From Schauerella fraxinea (lineage in GTDB: Bacteria; Pseudomonadota; Gammaproteobacteria; Burkholderiales; Burkholderiaceae_B), in the NCBI GenBank assembly GCA_030849965.1, contig JAVDKL010000001.1, forward strand, positions 2,400,554-2,464,553: a stretch of 64,000 nt of DNA. Reading direction: 5' to 3'. Both the position numbers and the translations under genes were made by a program. The number at the start of each line of letters is the position of its first letter. The stretch's first letter is position 1. Below, one piece after another: positions 8,910 to 17,106 of the stretch. Under the pieces are notes generated by a model. That model did no database searches, was not told the origin of the DNA, and saw nothing but the letters and a program-made list of their open reading frames with translations.

Positions 8910-9737
8910 ATGCAAGTGAAAAAAATCGCGGGCGCGCTCGGCGCCGAGATAACGGGACTGGATTTGACGCAAGGCTTGTCGCCCGACCAAGCGGCCGATG
9001 TGCGGCAAGTCCTGCTCGACCATCAAGTGATTTTCCTGAAGCGGCAACCGCTCACGCCGCCCCAGTTCCTGGCCTTTGCGCGCGCCATGGGCGAGCCGAT
9101 CGAATACCCCTTCGTGAAGGGTCTGACGGGCTTTCCGCAGATCATCGAAGTCAAGAAACTCGAACACGAACGCGTAAACTTCGGCGGCATCTGGCACTCG
9201 GACACGACCTATCTCGACGCCCCGCCGATGGGCTCGATGTTGCTATCGAAGGAAGTGCCCCCGTACGGCGGCGACACGATGTTCGCCAATCAATACCTGG
9301 CGTATGAGAGCCTGTCGGACACGATGAAGGGATTGCTCTCCGGGTTGATCGGCATCAGCAGCTCAGCCAAGGCCGATGTCTCCAAAACGCGTGAAGACCG
9401 CGTCAAAACCGATGGCAAGATGGATGCCACGCCCACCGAATTTCGCGCCGAGCACCCCATCGTGCGCACCCATCCCGAGACGGGCCGCAAGTGTCTTTAC
9501 GTGAACGTGGCGCATACGGCCGGCATCAAGGGCATGACGGACGACGAAAGCGCGCCGATTCTGAATTTTTTGTTTGCCCACCAGATCAAGCCTGAGTTCA
9601 CCTGCCGCTTCGTCTGGGAACCCGATGCCATCGCGTTCTGGGACAACCGCTGTGCGCAACATAATCCCGTCAACGATTACCACGGGTTTCGCCGCGTGAT
9701 GCAACGCATCATGCTCGAGGGCGATCGTCCGGCTTGA
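8910..9737 (+). CDS. TauD/TfdA-family Fe(II)/2-oxoglutarate dioxygenase
   Basis: 275 residues. The iron facial triad is visible: H96 and D98 in IWHSDTTY, and H251 in DNRCAQHNPVNDY, with R261/R262 positioned to bind 2-oxoglutarate. The length and the HSD...H pattern fit the TauD/TfdA family (taurine, 2,4-D or other hydroxylations followed by fragmentation); the substrate is not readable. A GAGGAGACA ribosome site precedes the ATG, and nearly the same leader precedes the divergent Bug-receptor gene. The shared 195-base gap suggests the receptor and the oxygenase may serve the same substrate. Confidence 0.9.
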   Translation: MQVKKIAGALGAEITGLDLTQGLSPDQAADVRQVLLDHQVIFLKRQPLTPPQFLAFARAMGEPIEYPFVKGLTGFPQIIEVKKLEHERVNFGGIWHSDTTYLDAPPMGSMLLSKEVPPYGGDTMFANQYLAYESLSDTMKGLLSGLIGISSSAKADVSKTREDRVKTDGKMDATPTEFRAEHPIVRTHPETGRKCLYVNVAHTAGIKGMTDDESAPILNFLFAHQIKPEFTCRFVWEPDAIAFWDNRCAQHNPVNDYHGFRRVMQRIMLEGDRPA

Positions 9738-9790
9738 AACTTGCCTTCCGGTGGCCGTCATTAACGCCAAGCGGCATCGGGAGCATCAGG

Positions 9791-10003
9791 ATGAGCACAA
9801 CATCGTTCAAGGTCGGCGACCACGTGACGTGGAACTCGGAAGTGGGCCACATCACCGGCAAAGTCAAAAAAGTGCATCACAGCGACTTTGAATTCATGGG
9901 CAAAACGCGGCGCGCCTCGAAAAACGCGCCGCAGTACGAAGTCGAAAGCGACAAGACCGGCCATATGGCCGCTCACAAAGGTGATGCGCTGAGCAAGAAG
10001 TAG
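9791..10003 (+). CDS. DUF2945/HVA1 (TUDOR-like) small protein
   Basis: 70 residues: MSTTSFKVGDHVTWNSEVGH at the N-terminus, TGKVKKVHH, then a charged C-terminus ending GDALSKK. This is the pattern of the hypervirulence-associated TUDOR-domain family (DUF2945), small cytoplasmic proteins common in soil proteobacteria and fungi and of unknown function. The ATG at 9791 was chosen because FKVGDHVTW lies at the start of the family. It may be cotranscribed with the dioxygenase gene 53 bases upstream, but no functional link is evident. Confidence 0.82.
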   Translation: MSTTSFKVGDHVTWNSEVGHITGKVKKVHHSDFEFMGKTRRASKNAPQYEVESDKTGHMAAHKGDALSKK

Positions 10004-10014
10004 GGGGCGTGGGT

Positions 10015-12321
10015 TTAGACGGGTTCAGCAACCTGTGCACGTGACAGGCGCACGGGGATGGACTTGTACCCCGGCACCTTGCTTCCTGTGGCATGGTGAA
10101 AGAGCGGTACCAGCGGATTGCATTCCGGGTAATAGCCGGCCAGGCAGCCCGAGGGCAGATTGAACGGCTGCAACGTGAAGTTGCTGACCGACCGATCGAT
10201 GTCGTCGTCACACACCGTTCTGACGTCCACGCGGGCGCCCGCCTCAAAGCCCAAACGCGTCATATCGTCCGCATTGATGAGCAGAACGCGCCGCGTGCCT
10301 TTGATGCCACGAAAACGATCGTCGTAACCGTACACGGTCGTGTTGAACTGATCGTCGCTGCGCATCGTCATCAACCGCATGACCTGGGCCCCTTCGAACG
10401 TCACGTCGGGATTTTCGTTCAGGCTCGGCGGAAAGATGAAATTGGCCCGCTTGGTGGGCGTAGCCCACTCACGATGGCAAGCACCCAACGGCCGATGAAA
10501 GCCGCCCGGTATCCACATGCGCGCATTGAAATCGTGAAAGATTTCCGGCAGCGTTTCAGCGATCGCGTCGCGCACACGGCTGTAATCGTCCACCCATGCG
10601 CCCCACGGCACGCGATCGTCGCCGTCGGGTAATGTGGCTTGCGCCAACCCCGCCACGATCGCCGGCTCGGACAACAGCGTATCGGCGGCTGGCGTGGCGC
10701 GGCCGCGCGAGCCGTGCATACAGCCCGTGCTGTCTTCGATCGCCACCGATTGCTCGCCGCTGGCCTGCCGGTCCACTTCAATACGTCCCAGGCACGGCAG
10801 CACGTACGACACCTTGCCGTGCACGAGATGACTGCGGTTCAGCTTGGTGGCGATCTGCACGGTCAATTCGAGTTCTCGCCAGGCCTCTTCCAGTAGCGCC
10901 GTTTCGGGCGCGGCGCGCACAAAGTTGCCGCCCAGCGACAAGAATGCTTTGACGCTGCCGTCAAGGATGCCTTCGCAGGCTTCAACCGTATTGCGGCCGG
11001 CGTGGCGTGGCGGTTCGAAACGATATTGCTCGGCGAGCTTATCCAGCGGCGCCAGTTCGGGCTTTTCGGTGATGCCCACGGTGCGTTGACCTTGCACGTT
11101 GGAGTGTCCACGCACCGGGCAGACCCCGGCACCAAGACGGCCGATGTTGCCGCGCAGGAGCAAAAGATTGACCACCATCTGCACGTTCTCCACCCCCCGA
11201 CGATGCTGAGTGAGTCCCATGCCATACACACCCATCACCGCCTTGGCCCGGCAATAGACGTCGGCCGCAGCCTCGATCGCCCCGCGCGACAAGCCCGACT
11301 CGACTTCGATTTCCGGCCACTGGGCCGCACGCACGAAGGCAATGAATTCGTCGAAACCATGCGTATGCTCTGCGATGAACCCATGATCGATCACCGCCGG
11401 CTGACCCGACGAACGCGCAACGTCGTCGGCGGCCACGATCGCCTTGCACATCCCGGTGATCGCCGCGATGTCGCCCCCGATCTTCACCTGGTGATATTGC
11501 GTGCTGATCGCCGTTTCGCTGTGCGTGAGCATTTCCACAGGGGACTGCGGGTTGGTGAAACTCACCAGGCCCGGCTCGCGGATGGGATTGAAGGTAATGA
11601 TTTCGGCACCCCGCCGCCGGGCCTCTTGCAGCGGATGGAGCATGCGCGGGCTGTTCGTTCCCACGTTTTGACCGAAGAAGAAAAAGCAGTCCGTGTGATT
11701 GAAATCGTCCAATTGAACTGTGCCCACCCCCACGCCAATGGCGGCCATCAGGCCGACAGCCGTGCTTTCGTGGCACATATTGGAGCTGTCGGGCAGATTG
11801 TTGGTGCCGTACAGTCGGGCGAAGAGCTGGTACATGTAAGACGTTTCCAGCGATGCGCGACCGGACGCATAAAAGATCACGCTGTCGGGATCGAGACGCT
11901 TGAGACGCTTGCCGATATCTTCGAAGGCGGCCTCCCACGAGACGGGCACGTAGCGATCTGTTGCAGAATCCCAACGCATCGGCGTGGTCAGACGTCCCGC
12001 ATTCTCAAGGTCGTAGTCCTCCCACTGCAGCAGCTCAGCCACCGTATGCCGGTCGAAGAACGCAGGTTGAACACGGCGCGAGGTGAGCTCCCACGCCGTC
12101 GCCTTGGCGCCGTTCTCACAGAATTCGAAAGCGGAGGCATCGGCCGGTTTCGCCCATGAGCAACTGACGCAGGCAAAGCCGTCCGGCTGGTTTTGATGTT
12201 TCAACGCGTGTACGCCAGCGAGTACCGCCGACTCTTTAATCAGGATGCCGGTTACTGCTTTTAGCGACCCCCATCCGCCCGAGGGAGTGCCGACGTCGCG
12301 CTTATCCGTGCTTTCAGTCAT
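10015..12321 (-). CDS. FdhF/YdeP-family molybdopterin oxidoreductase
   Basis: 768 residues. The N-terminal cysteine motif (GFACVSCSW, then FCENGAKA) is that of the YdeP branch of formate-dehydrogenase-like proteins rather than the usual C-x2-C-x3-C. The central region carries molybdopterin-binding sequence (FYASGRASLETSYMYQLFAR, PDSSNMCHESTAVGL) and the C-terminal 110 residues form the dinucleotide-binding domain (QFNTTVYGYDDRFRGIKGTR). In E. coli YdeP contributes to acid resistance; its reaction is unknown. The ATG is preceded by AAGAG. No FdhD or partner subunit is nearby, so it is monocistronic and divergent from the deacetylase gene across 210 bases. Confidence 0.88.
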   Translation of the reverse strand: MTESTDKRDVGTPSGGWGSLKAVTGILIKESAVLAGVHALKHQNQPDGFACVSCSWAKPADASAFEFCENGAKATAWELTSRRVQPAFFDRHTVAELLQWEDYDLENAGRLTTPMRWDSATDRYVPVSWEAAFEDIGKRLKRLDPDSVIFYASGRASLETSYMYQLFARLYGTNNLPDSSNMCHESTAVGLMAAIGVGVGTVQLDDFNHTDCFFFFGQNVGTNSPRMLHPLQEARRRGAEIITFNPIREPGLVSFTNPQSPVEMLTHSETAISTQYHQVKIGGDIAAITGMCKAIVAADDVARSSGQPAVIDHGFIAEHTHGFDEFIAFVRAAQWPEIEVESGLSRGAIEAAADVYCRAKAVMGVYGMGLTQHRRGVENVQMVVNLLLLRGNIGRLGAGVCPVRGHSNVQGQRTVGITEKPELAPLDKLAEQYRFEPPRHAGRNTVEACEGILDGSVKAFLSLGGNFVRAAPETALLEEAWRELELTVQIATKLNRSHLVHGKVSYVLPCLGRIEVDRQASGEQSVAIEDSTGCMHGSRGRATPAADTLLSEPAIVAGLAQATLPDGDDRVPWGAWVDDYSRVRDAIAETLPEIFHDFNARMWIPGGFHRPLGACHREWATPTKRANFIFPPSLNENPDVTFEGAQVMRLMTMRSDDQFNTTVYGYDDRFRGIKGTRRVLLINADDMTRLGFEAGARVDVRTVCDDDIDRSVSNFTLQPFNLPSGCLAGYYPECNPLVPLFHHATGSKVPGYKSIPVRLSRAQVAEPV

Positions 12322-12531
12322 CTGTTATCTCTTAAAGCTAATTGACAGCAAAGTGATTAATACGCGACAGCCTTTTAGTAACTGCGCAACGATCGGCCTT
12401 CATAAGTTTCGCGAATTAGGCTCTAATCGATTTATCAGCACCTGTTCCAGCACGCGTCATGCCGAGCCGGAACCGCACGTCATCCATTATTCGAACGTGC
12501 TGGCAAGTCTGACCCTCGCCGGATGAGACAC

Positions 12532-13503
12532 ATGAGCGAAATACACGACCCGCAAACCCTCAGCCCCGCGGACGCATCATCGGTTTCGATTGCGCCGTCG
12601 CTGCAAGATAATCCCCTCGGTTCAACTTCCAGTAAGGTGGCGATCGCCTCGGCGCACGATGTGCCGGTGCTGATGTATCACCACGTCAATCCCCACCGCG
12701 GCATGATCAACAGCTCGCCGGAAAACTTCGAGCGCCAGATCTCGGCGTTGGCACGCGCCGGTTATACCTCCTTGTCGGCGGCCGAATTTGCGGCCTTCCT
12801 GCGCGGCGCGCCGGTGCCCAGGAAGTCCGTGCTGATCACCTTCGACGACGGCTACCTCGATAACTGGCTTTACGCGCACCCCGTACTGGCGCGCTACAAC
12901 ATGCGTGCCGTGCTGTTTACGGTGACGGGATGGATAGGCGATGGCGCGCCGCGCGCGCACGCCGGACAAACCACAGCGCTTGCCGAAACGTATGCGCACA
13001 AAGTGGGGCGAGGCATTATCGAGTCGGGCGACACCGACCGGGTCATGGCGCGTTGGAGCGAACTCGAAGCGATGCAGGCGGCCGGCACGTTCGAGATTCA
13101 CAGCCATACCCATACGCATACGCGCTGGGATTATGTGTGCCGGCATAGCAATACTGAAAAGATAGAACGACTTTCAAACGATCTTGAATTGTCGCGCGAC
13201 TTATTGCGCAGCAAATTGGGTATTAATAGCGGCCATCTCTGTTGGCCGCAAGGTTATTTCGACTCCGATTACCTCGATGTTGCCCGGAAAAATAACTTCA
13301 CCCATCTATATACAACTGCCGCCTTCGGTCAAAATAAAGTGGGCACCGATCCCGAGCATATTTACCGCTTTGCGATCAGTAATATGAACGGGCTGCGTTT
13401 GCTCAATCGCGTGCGCATGGCGCGCGGCGCCGTGGTGGGCCCCGCCTACAACGCGTTCAAATTATGGAAACGCAAGCTACGCGGCAAGGACCTCGCGCAC
13501 TGA
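12532..13503 (+). CDS. Polysaccharide deacetylase (NodB/PgaB type)
   Basis: 323 residues from the ATG at 12532, which has GGATGAG 6 bases upstream; an ATG at 12523 is possible. A polar N-terminus of about 45 residues leads to PVLMYHHV, then the NodB metal motifs TFDDGYLDNW (motif 1) and HSHTHTH (motif 2). These are typical of metal-dependent N-deacetylases acting on cell-surface glycans such as LPS sugars or poly-GlcNAc. No transmembrane helix or signal peptide is obvious. The last third is visibly AT-richer (about 13140-13400) than neighbouring genes, as often in surface-glycan genes. Convergent with a GT9 glycosyltransferase gene. Confidence 0.85.
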   Translation: MSEIHDPQTLSPADASSVSIAPSLQDNPLGSTSSKVAIASAHDVPVLMYHHVNPHRGMINSSPENFERQISALARAGYTSLSAAEFAAFLRGAPVPRKSVLITFDDGYLDNWLYAHPVLARYNMRAVLFTVTGWIGDGAPRAHAGQTTALAETYAHKVGRGIIESGDTDRVMARWSELEAMQAAGTFEIHSHTHTHTRWDYVCRHSNTEKIERLSNDLELSRDLLRSKLGINSGHLCWPQGYFDSDYLDVARKNNFTHLYTTAAFGQNKVGTDPEHIYRFAISNMNGLRLLNRVRMARGAVVGPAYNAFKLWKRKLRGKDLAH

Positions 13504-13513
13504 TCGCCGGCGT

Positions 13514-13536
13514 GCGACGCACCGATCTTGCGTCGC
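13514..13536. terminator. Hairpin between convergent glycan genes
   Basis: GCGACGCA and TGCGTCGC form a perfect 8-bp stem around a 7-base loop, placed between the ends of the deacetylase and glycosyltransferase genes. No T tract follows on either strand, so a terminator role is inferred from position only. Confidence 0.4.
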
Positions 13537-13545
13537 GACGCGGCC

Positions 13546-14547
13546 TCAGACCATGACCCGCGCAGGCGGCACATGCACGCGACGGACCGCGGACGCCGCC
13601 ACAGTCGCGCGGTCGCCTGTCGGCCACACCTCCAGGCAAGCGTCGAGAACATGCTCCGGTCCGATCGTCTGGATATCGACGCAGTCGCCCAATGGCGTCA
13701 CGCAACGCGAGTACGTCCGGTTCCAGTACCACTGCGGATTGTGCCGATGAAACACGCCCACATACGGCACGCAGGCACTTTGCCCGATATGCGATGGGCC
13801 GCAATCGTTGGCGACGATCAGCCGTGCGTGAATGCACACATGAGCGATCTCGGCGAGCGGCCGCGTCATCATCAGATGCACGCCGGGCAGATTGGCCGCA
13901 ACCAGCGCCGCATGCTCTTCCTGCTCATCAGGGCCCAGCACAAAGGTGGCAGTAAGGTGGTCGCCCAAGGCCGCACGCAAGCTCGCGAGTAACGGCAAGA
14001 AATTCTTCAGGCCCCAACGCTTGTATTCGCCGTCGCCACCACCCGGCATCAACACGATATCGGTGGTCTGCGGAGTGTGGGCTGCTGATGCCGCAATCGT
14101 CTCGAAGCATTCACGCGCGTTGGACTCGATATCGATGGGCAAGTATTGCGACAGCAGACGAACATTGGCCACGGCCAGATATTCTTCGAAGTCTTTCTTG
14201 CAGGCGTGGGTCCAGACGCGATCGGTAAGGCGCTTATTGGTGAATCCCAAACGCGCCGCAGGCCGACGTATGGCCGCCACGAGACCGTAGCGATCGCTCG
14301 TGTAATGCAACGCCATCATCAGGCGCGCCCCGCGCGGCAATGATGCCACGTGGCTCCAGAAGCCTTTTGCCTGCACAAAATCGACGGGCCAGGGCAGGCA
14401 CAGATAATTCTGATCGACAGGATCGCGAGCGACGACGCGGACGCGCTTACCGCCCATGTGCTTATGCAGCGCATACAGCAATGGATACGTGACGACATGA
14501 CCACCGAAAAACCGCATGCTGCGAATGAATACTGCGACATCCGACAC
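13546..14547 (-). CDS. Glycosyltransferase family 9 (heptosyltransferase-like)
   Basis: 333 residues starting at GTG 14547, chosen because a near-perfect AAGGAGG ribosome site sits 7 bases upstream. The GT9/GT-B features are present: N-terminal MRFFGGHVVTYPLLYALHKH, a mid-protein donor loop MPGGGDGEYKRWGLKNF, and IVANDCGPSHIGQSACVP, the heptosyltransferase-type ADP-sugar site. It likely adds a sugar to the LPS inner core or a related glycan on the cytoplasmic face of the inner membrane. The first three residues after the start are weakly conserved. The 295 bases upstream are AT-rich. Confidence 0.87.
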   Translation of the reverse strand: MSDVAVFIRSMRFFGGHVVTYPLLYALHKHMGGKRVRVVARDPVDQNYLCLPWPVDFVQAKGFWSHVASLPRGARLMMALHYTSDRYGLVAAIRRPAARLGFTNKRLTDRVWTHACKKDFEEYLAVANVRLLSQYLPIDIESNARECFETIAASAAHTPQTTDIVLMPGGGDGEYKRWGLKNFLPLLASLRAALGDHLTATFVLGPDEQEEHAALVAANLPGVHLMMTRPLAEIAHVCIHARLIVANDCGPSHIGQSACVPYVGVFHRHNPQWYWNRTYSRCVTPLGDCVDIQTIGPEHVLDACLEVWPTGDRATVAASAVRRVHVPPARVMV

Positions 14548-14732
14548 GTCGCACCCTCCTTCTCAATTGCTGCTATATACAACATCCAGGTTAAAGAATG
14601 GCGATGGGACGCATAACATCACCAAAGCTTATTCCGATAATCGAAAACCAGCAGTAATTAACCGTCGGTTTTCTGCGCCGCGGATTCTACTGAACGAAAG
14701 TAAGCCAAATGTGAAGGGATTTAAGAGTATTC

Positions 14733-14762
14733 GCCGCGCGTGCCACTGACCTAACGCGCGGC
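14733..14762. repeat. Perfect 9-bp inverted repeat
   Basis: GCCGCGCGT and ACGCGCGGC flank a 12-base loop in the intergenic region between the divergent GT9 and amidohydrolase genes, just upstream of the predicted -35 box of the amidohydrolase promoter. It could be a regulator site or an mRNA hairpin; there is no T tract. Confidence 0.35.
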
Positions 14763-14782
14763 ATGGGATCGCAAGACCGCTG

Positions 14783-14812
14783 TTGACAGTGGCGCCGCGG
14801 CCTCCCTAAGAT
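14783..14812 (+). promoter_or_regulatory. Predicted sigma-70 promoter of amidohydrolase-MFS pair
   Basis: A perfect -35 box TTGACA (14783-14788) is followed after 18 bases by TAAGAT (14807-14812, four of six matches). The predicted transcript would start about 25 bases before the amidohydrolase ATG at 14843. Confidence 0.45.
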
Positions 14813-14842
14813 GATCGCCACCCTCATCTCGGCTAGAGCGTC

Positions 14843-15754
14843 ATGTCCCCCGTGCACGATCGCGCGTCTGCATTACCTTCCACACGGTCCGCACCGGACT
14901 GCCTGGCTCCCCTCCCCGACATTGCCCCATCCAGCTTCGATATTCCGCGCGGCGCCTGCGATACGCATGCGCACGTTATTGCGCGGGATCCGGCCTATCC
15001 GTTGGTCGCATCGCGCAGCTATACGCCGCCTGCTGCCTCGGCAGATGCCTACCTGCGCATGCTCGACGGCTGCGGTATGGATCGCGGCGTGCTCGTGCAG
15101 GTTAGCGTGCATGGCACCGATAACCGCTACATGTTGCATGCCCTCGACGCCCATCCCAACCGGCTACGCGGCGTGGCCGTGGTGGATGCCTCGGTCACCG
15201 ACGCCGCGCTCATGGCCATGCACGATGCCGGCGTGCGCGGCTTACGGCTGAACGTGCTGTTTGGCGGCGGCGTGGGTTTCGACCACATGGAGGCATTAGC
15301 CGAGCGCATCGCTCCCCTGGGCTGGCATCTGCAATTTTTGATGGACGTGCGGCATTTGCCGCCGCTCGTGCCACGGTTGCGCAAGCTGAAGCTGCCGTGC
15401 GTGTTCGACCACATGGGCCACATGCCGGTGGCCGAGGGCATGTCGCACCCCGGTTTCGAGGCGCTGCGCCAGGGCGTTGCCCACGACGGCTGGTGGGTCA
15501 AGCTGTCGGGTGCCTATCGCATCAGCGATGACTTCGATCGCTACGACGACGTCACGCCGTGGGCGCAAGCGCTGATCGCCGCCGCCCCGGAGCGCATGGT
15601 GTGGGGCAGTGACTGGCCGCACGTCGCGACCGACCGCATGCCGGACACCGGCACGCTGCGCAACCTGCTGCCGAAATGGGCACCCGACGCGGCGACCCGG
15701 CACGCCATCCTGGTGGACAACCCGCAAAAGCTCTACGACTTCCCCCCGGTCTGA
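14843..15754 (+). CDS. Amidohydrolase-2 family metal-dependent hydrolase
   Basis: 303 residues of the COG3618 TIM-barrel family (lactonases and decarboxylases such as LigI, 4-sulfomuconolactonase and sugar lactonases). CDTHAHV gives the metal-binding HxH; the later metal and catalytic residues are in VFDHMGH and VWGSDWPH. The N-terminal 35 residues are Ser/Pro-rich and are not a clear signal peptide. It is followed after 48 bases by an MFS transporter gene on the same strand, suggesting uptake and hydrolysis of one organic acid or lactone. The substrate cannot be assigned. Confidence 0.85.
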   Translation: MSPVHDRASALPSTRSAPDCLAPLPDIAPSSFDIPRGACDTHAHVIARDPAYPLVASRSYTPPAASADAYLRMLDGCGMDRGVLVQVSVHGTDNRYMLHALDAHPNRLRGVAVVDASVTDAALMAMHDAGVRGLRLNVLFGGGVGFDHMEALAERIAPLGWHLQFLMDVRHLPPLVPRLRKLKLPCVFDHMGHMPVAEGMSHPGFEALRQGVAHDGWWVKLSGAYRISDDFDRYDDVTPWAQALIAAAPERMVWGSDWPHVATDRMPDTGTLRNLLPKWAPDAATRHAILVDNPQKLYDFPPV

Positions 15755-15802
15755 CGCGCCATATCCGACGCCCCATTCCAAGAAAAAGCAACGGAGACAA
15801 TC

Positions 15803-17032
15803 ATGGGCTGGTACAAAGAACTCGACGCCAATGGCCGCCGCACGTTCATCGCCTCGTTCGGCGGCTGGGCGATCGACGCGTTGGATTTCATGGTGTTCAC
15901 CTTCGTGATCACCGCGCTCATCAATCTCTGGGGTATCGATCGCGGCCATGCGGGCCTGCTGGGCACCGTCACGCTGCTCTTCTCCGCGATCGGCGGCTGG
16001 GGCGCCGGCATTCTGGCCGACCGCTACGGCCGGGTGCGCATTCTGCAACTCACCATTTTGTGGTTCTCGGTGTGCACGGTGGCGATCGGCTTCACGCAGA
16101 ATTTCGAGCAGATTTTCGTGCTGCGCGCCTTGCAAGGCTTGGGCTTTGGCGGCGAGTGGGCGGTGGGTTCGGTATTAATGGGCGAAATCATCCGCGCCAA
16201 GGATCGCGCGAAAGCCGTCGGCACTGTGCAAAGCGGATGGGCGATCGGCTGGGGGTTGGCTGCCATCCTGTATACCGTGGCGTTCTCCATCTTTCCGGAG
16301 GATCTGGCATGGCGCACGTTGTTCTGGGTAGGCGTATTGCCGGCGTTCCTGGTGCTGTATATCCGCAAGCATGTGCCGGAACCGGAGATCTACACCAAAA
16401 CGCAGGCGCGCATCGCGAAGGAAAACAACCGGGTGTCGGTCTGGGCCATCTTCAGCCCCGCATTGCTCAAAACCACGATCCTGACCTCACTGCTCTGCGC
16501 GGGCGTGCAAGGCGGCTACTACGCCGTCACGACCTGGTTGCCGACCTATCTCAAAACCGAACGGCATCTCTCGGTGATCAACACGGGTGGCTATCTGCTC
16601 GTCATCATTGCCGGGTCCTTTTGCGGCTACATCGCCGGTGCCCATCTGGCCGACCGGATCGGCCGCAAGATGAACTTCATTTTGTTTGCGGTGCTGTCTT
16701 GCATCTGCGTCTACGCCTATACGCAGATTCCACTTACCGACGCGCAGATGTTGATCTGCGGCTTTCCGCTGGGATTTGCGGCATCGGGTATTTTTGGCGG
16801 CATGGGCGCCTACCTCACCGAACTCTTTCCCTCTGAACTGCGTGCCAACGGGCAAGGTTTCGCCTACAACTTCGGCCGTGGCATCGGCGCGCTGTTTCCC
16901 AGCCTCGTCGGCTATCTCAGTCAGTCCATGGGGTTAGCCGCCGCCATCGGCATCTTTGCCGGCGGCGCCTACGTGGTGGTGCTGATCGCCACCGTGCTGT
17001 TGCCCGAAACCAAGGGGCGCGTGCTCGAATAG
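15803..17032 (+). CDS. MFS transporter, aromatic/organic acid:H+ symporter type
   Basis: 409 residues with about twelve hydrophobic segments. The A-loop motif DRYGRVRI after TM2 and DRIGRKMN after TM8 mark the two halves of the major facilitator fold. FGGWAIDALDFMVFTFV near the N-terminus resembles the AAHS and sialic-acid (NanT) subgroups. GGAG lies upstream of the ATG. Downstream of the amidohydrolase, it probably brings in that enzyme's substrate or its precursor. Confidence 0.88.
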   Translation: MGWYKELDANGRRTFIASFGGWAIDALDFMVFTFVITALINLWGIDRGHAGLLGTVTLLFSAIGGWGAGILADRYGRVRILQLTILWFSVCTVAIGFTQNFEQIFVLRALQGLGFGGEWAVGSVLMGEIIRAKDRAKAVGTVQSGWAIGWGLAAILYTVAFSIFPEDLAWRTLFWVGVLPAFLVLYIRKHVPEPEIYTKTQARIAKENNRVSVWAIFSPALLKTTILTSLLCAGVQGGYYAVTTWLPTYLKTERHLSVINTGGYLLVIIAGSFCGYIAGAHLADRIGRKMNFILFAVLSCICVYAYTQIPLTDAQMLICGFPLGFAASGIFGGMGAYLTELFPSELRANGQGFAYNFGRGIGALFPSLVGYLSQSMGLAAAIGIFAGGAYVVVLIATVLLPETKGRVLE

Positions 17033-17106
17033 CCGCAGGGCCAACCTTCCCATGGGGCAAGCTTCACGCGCGCTACAGTGAGGTCATTGACTGCTTGAGA
17101 GTTGTG

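Noticed and set aside
11002-12159. Long open frame antisense to the YdeP-like gene
   Set aside because: No recognisable domain, biased composition, and the opposite strand encodes a clear molybdopterin enzyme.
17095-17106. TTG start for copA four codons upstream
   Set aside because: The ATG at 17107 gives a normal Tat signal; the TTG adds nothing recognisable.
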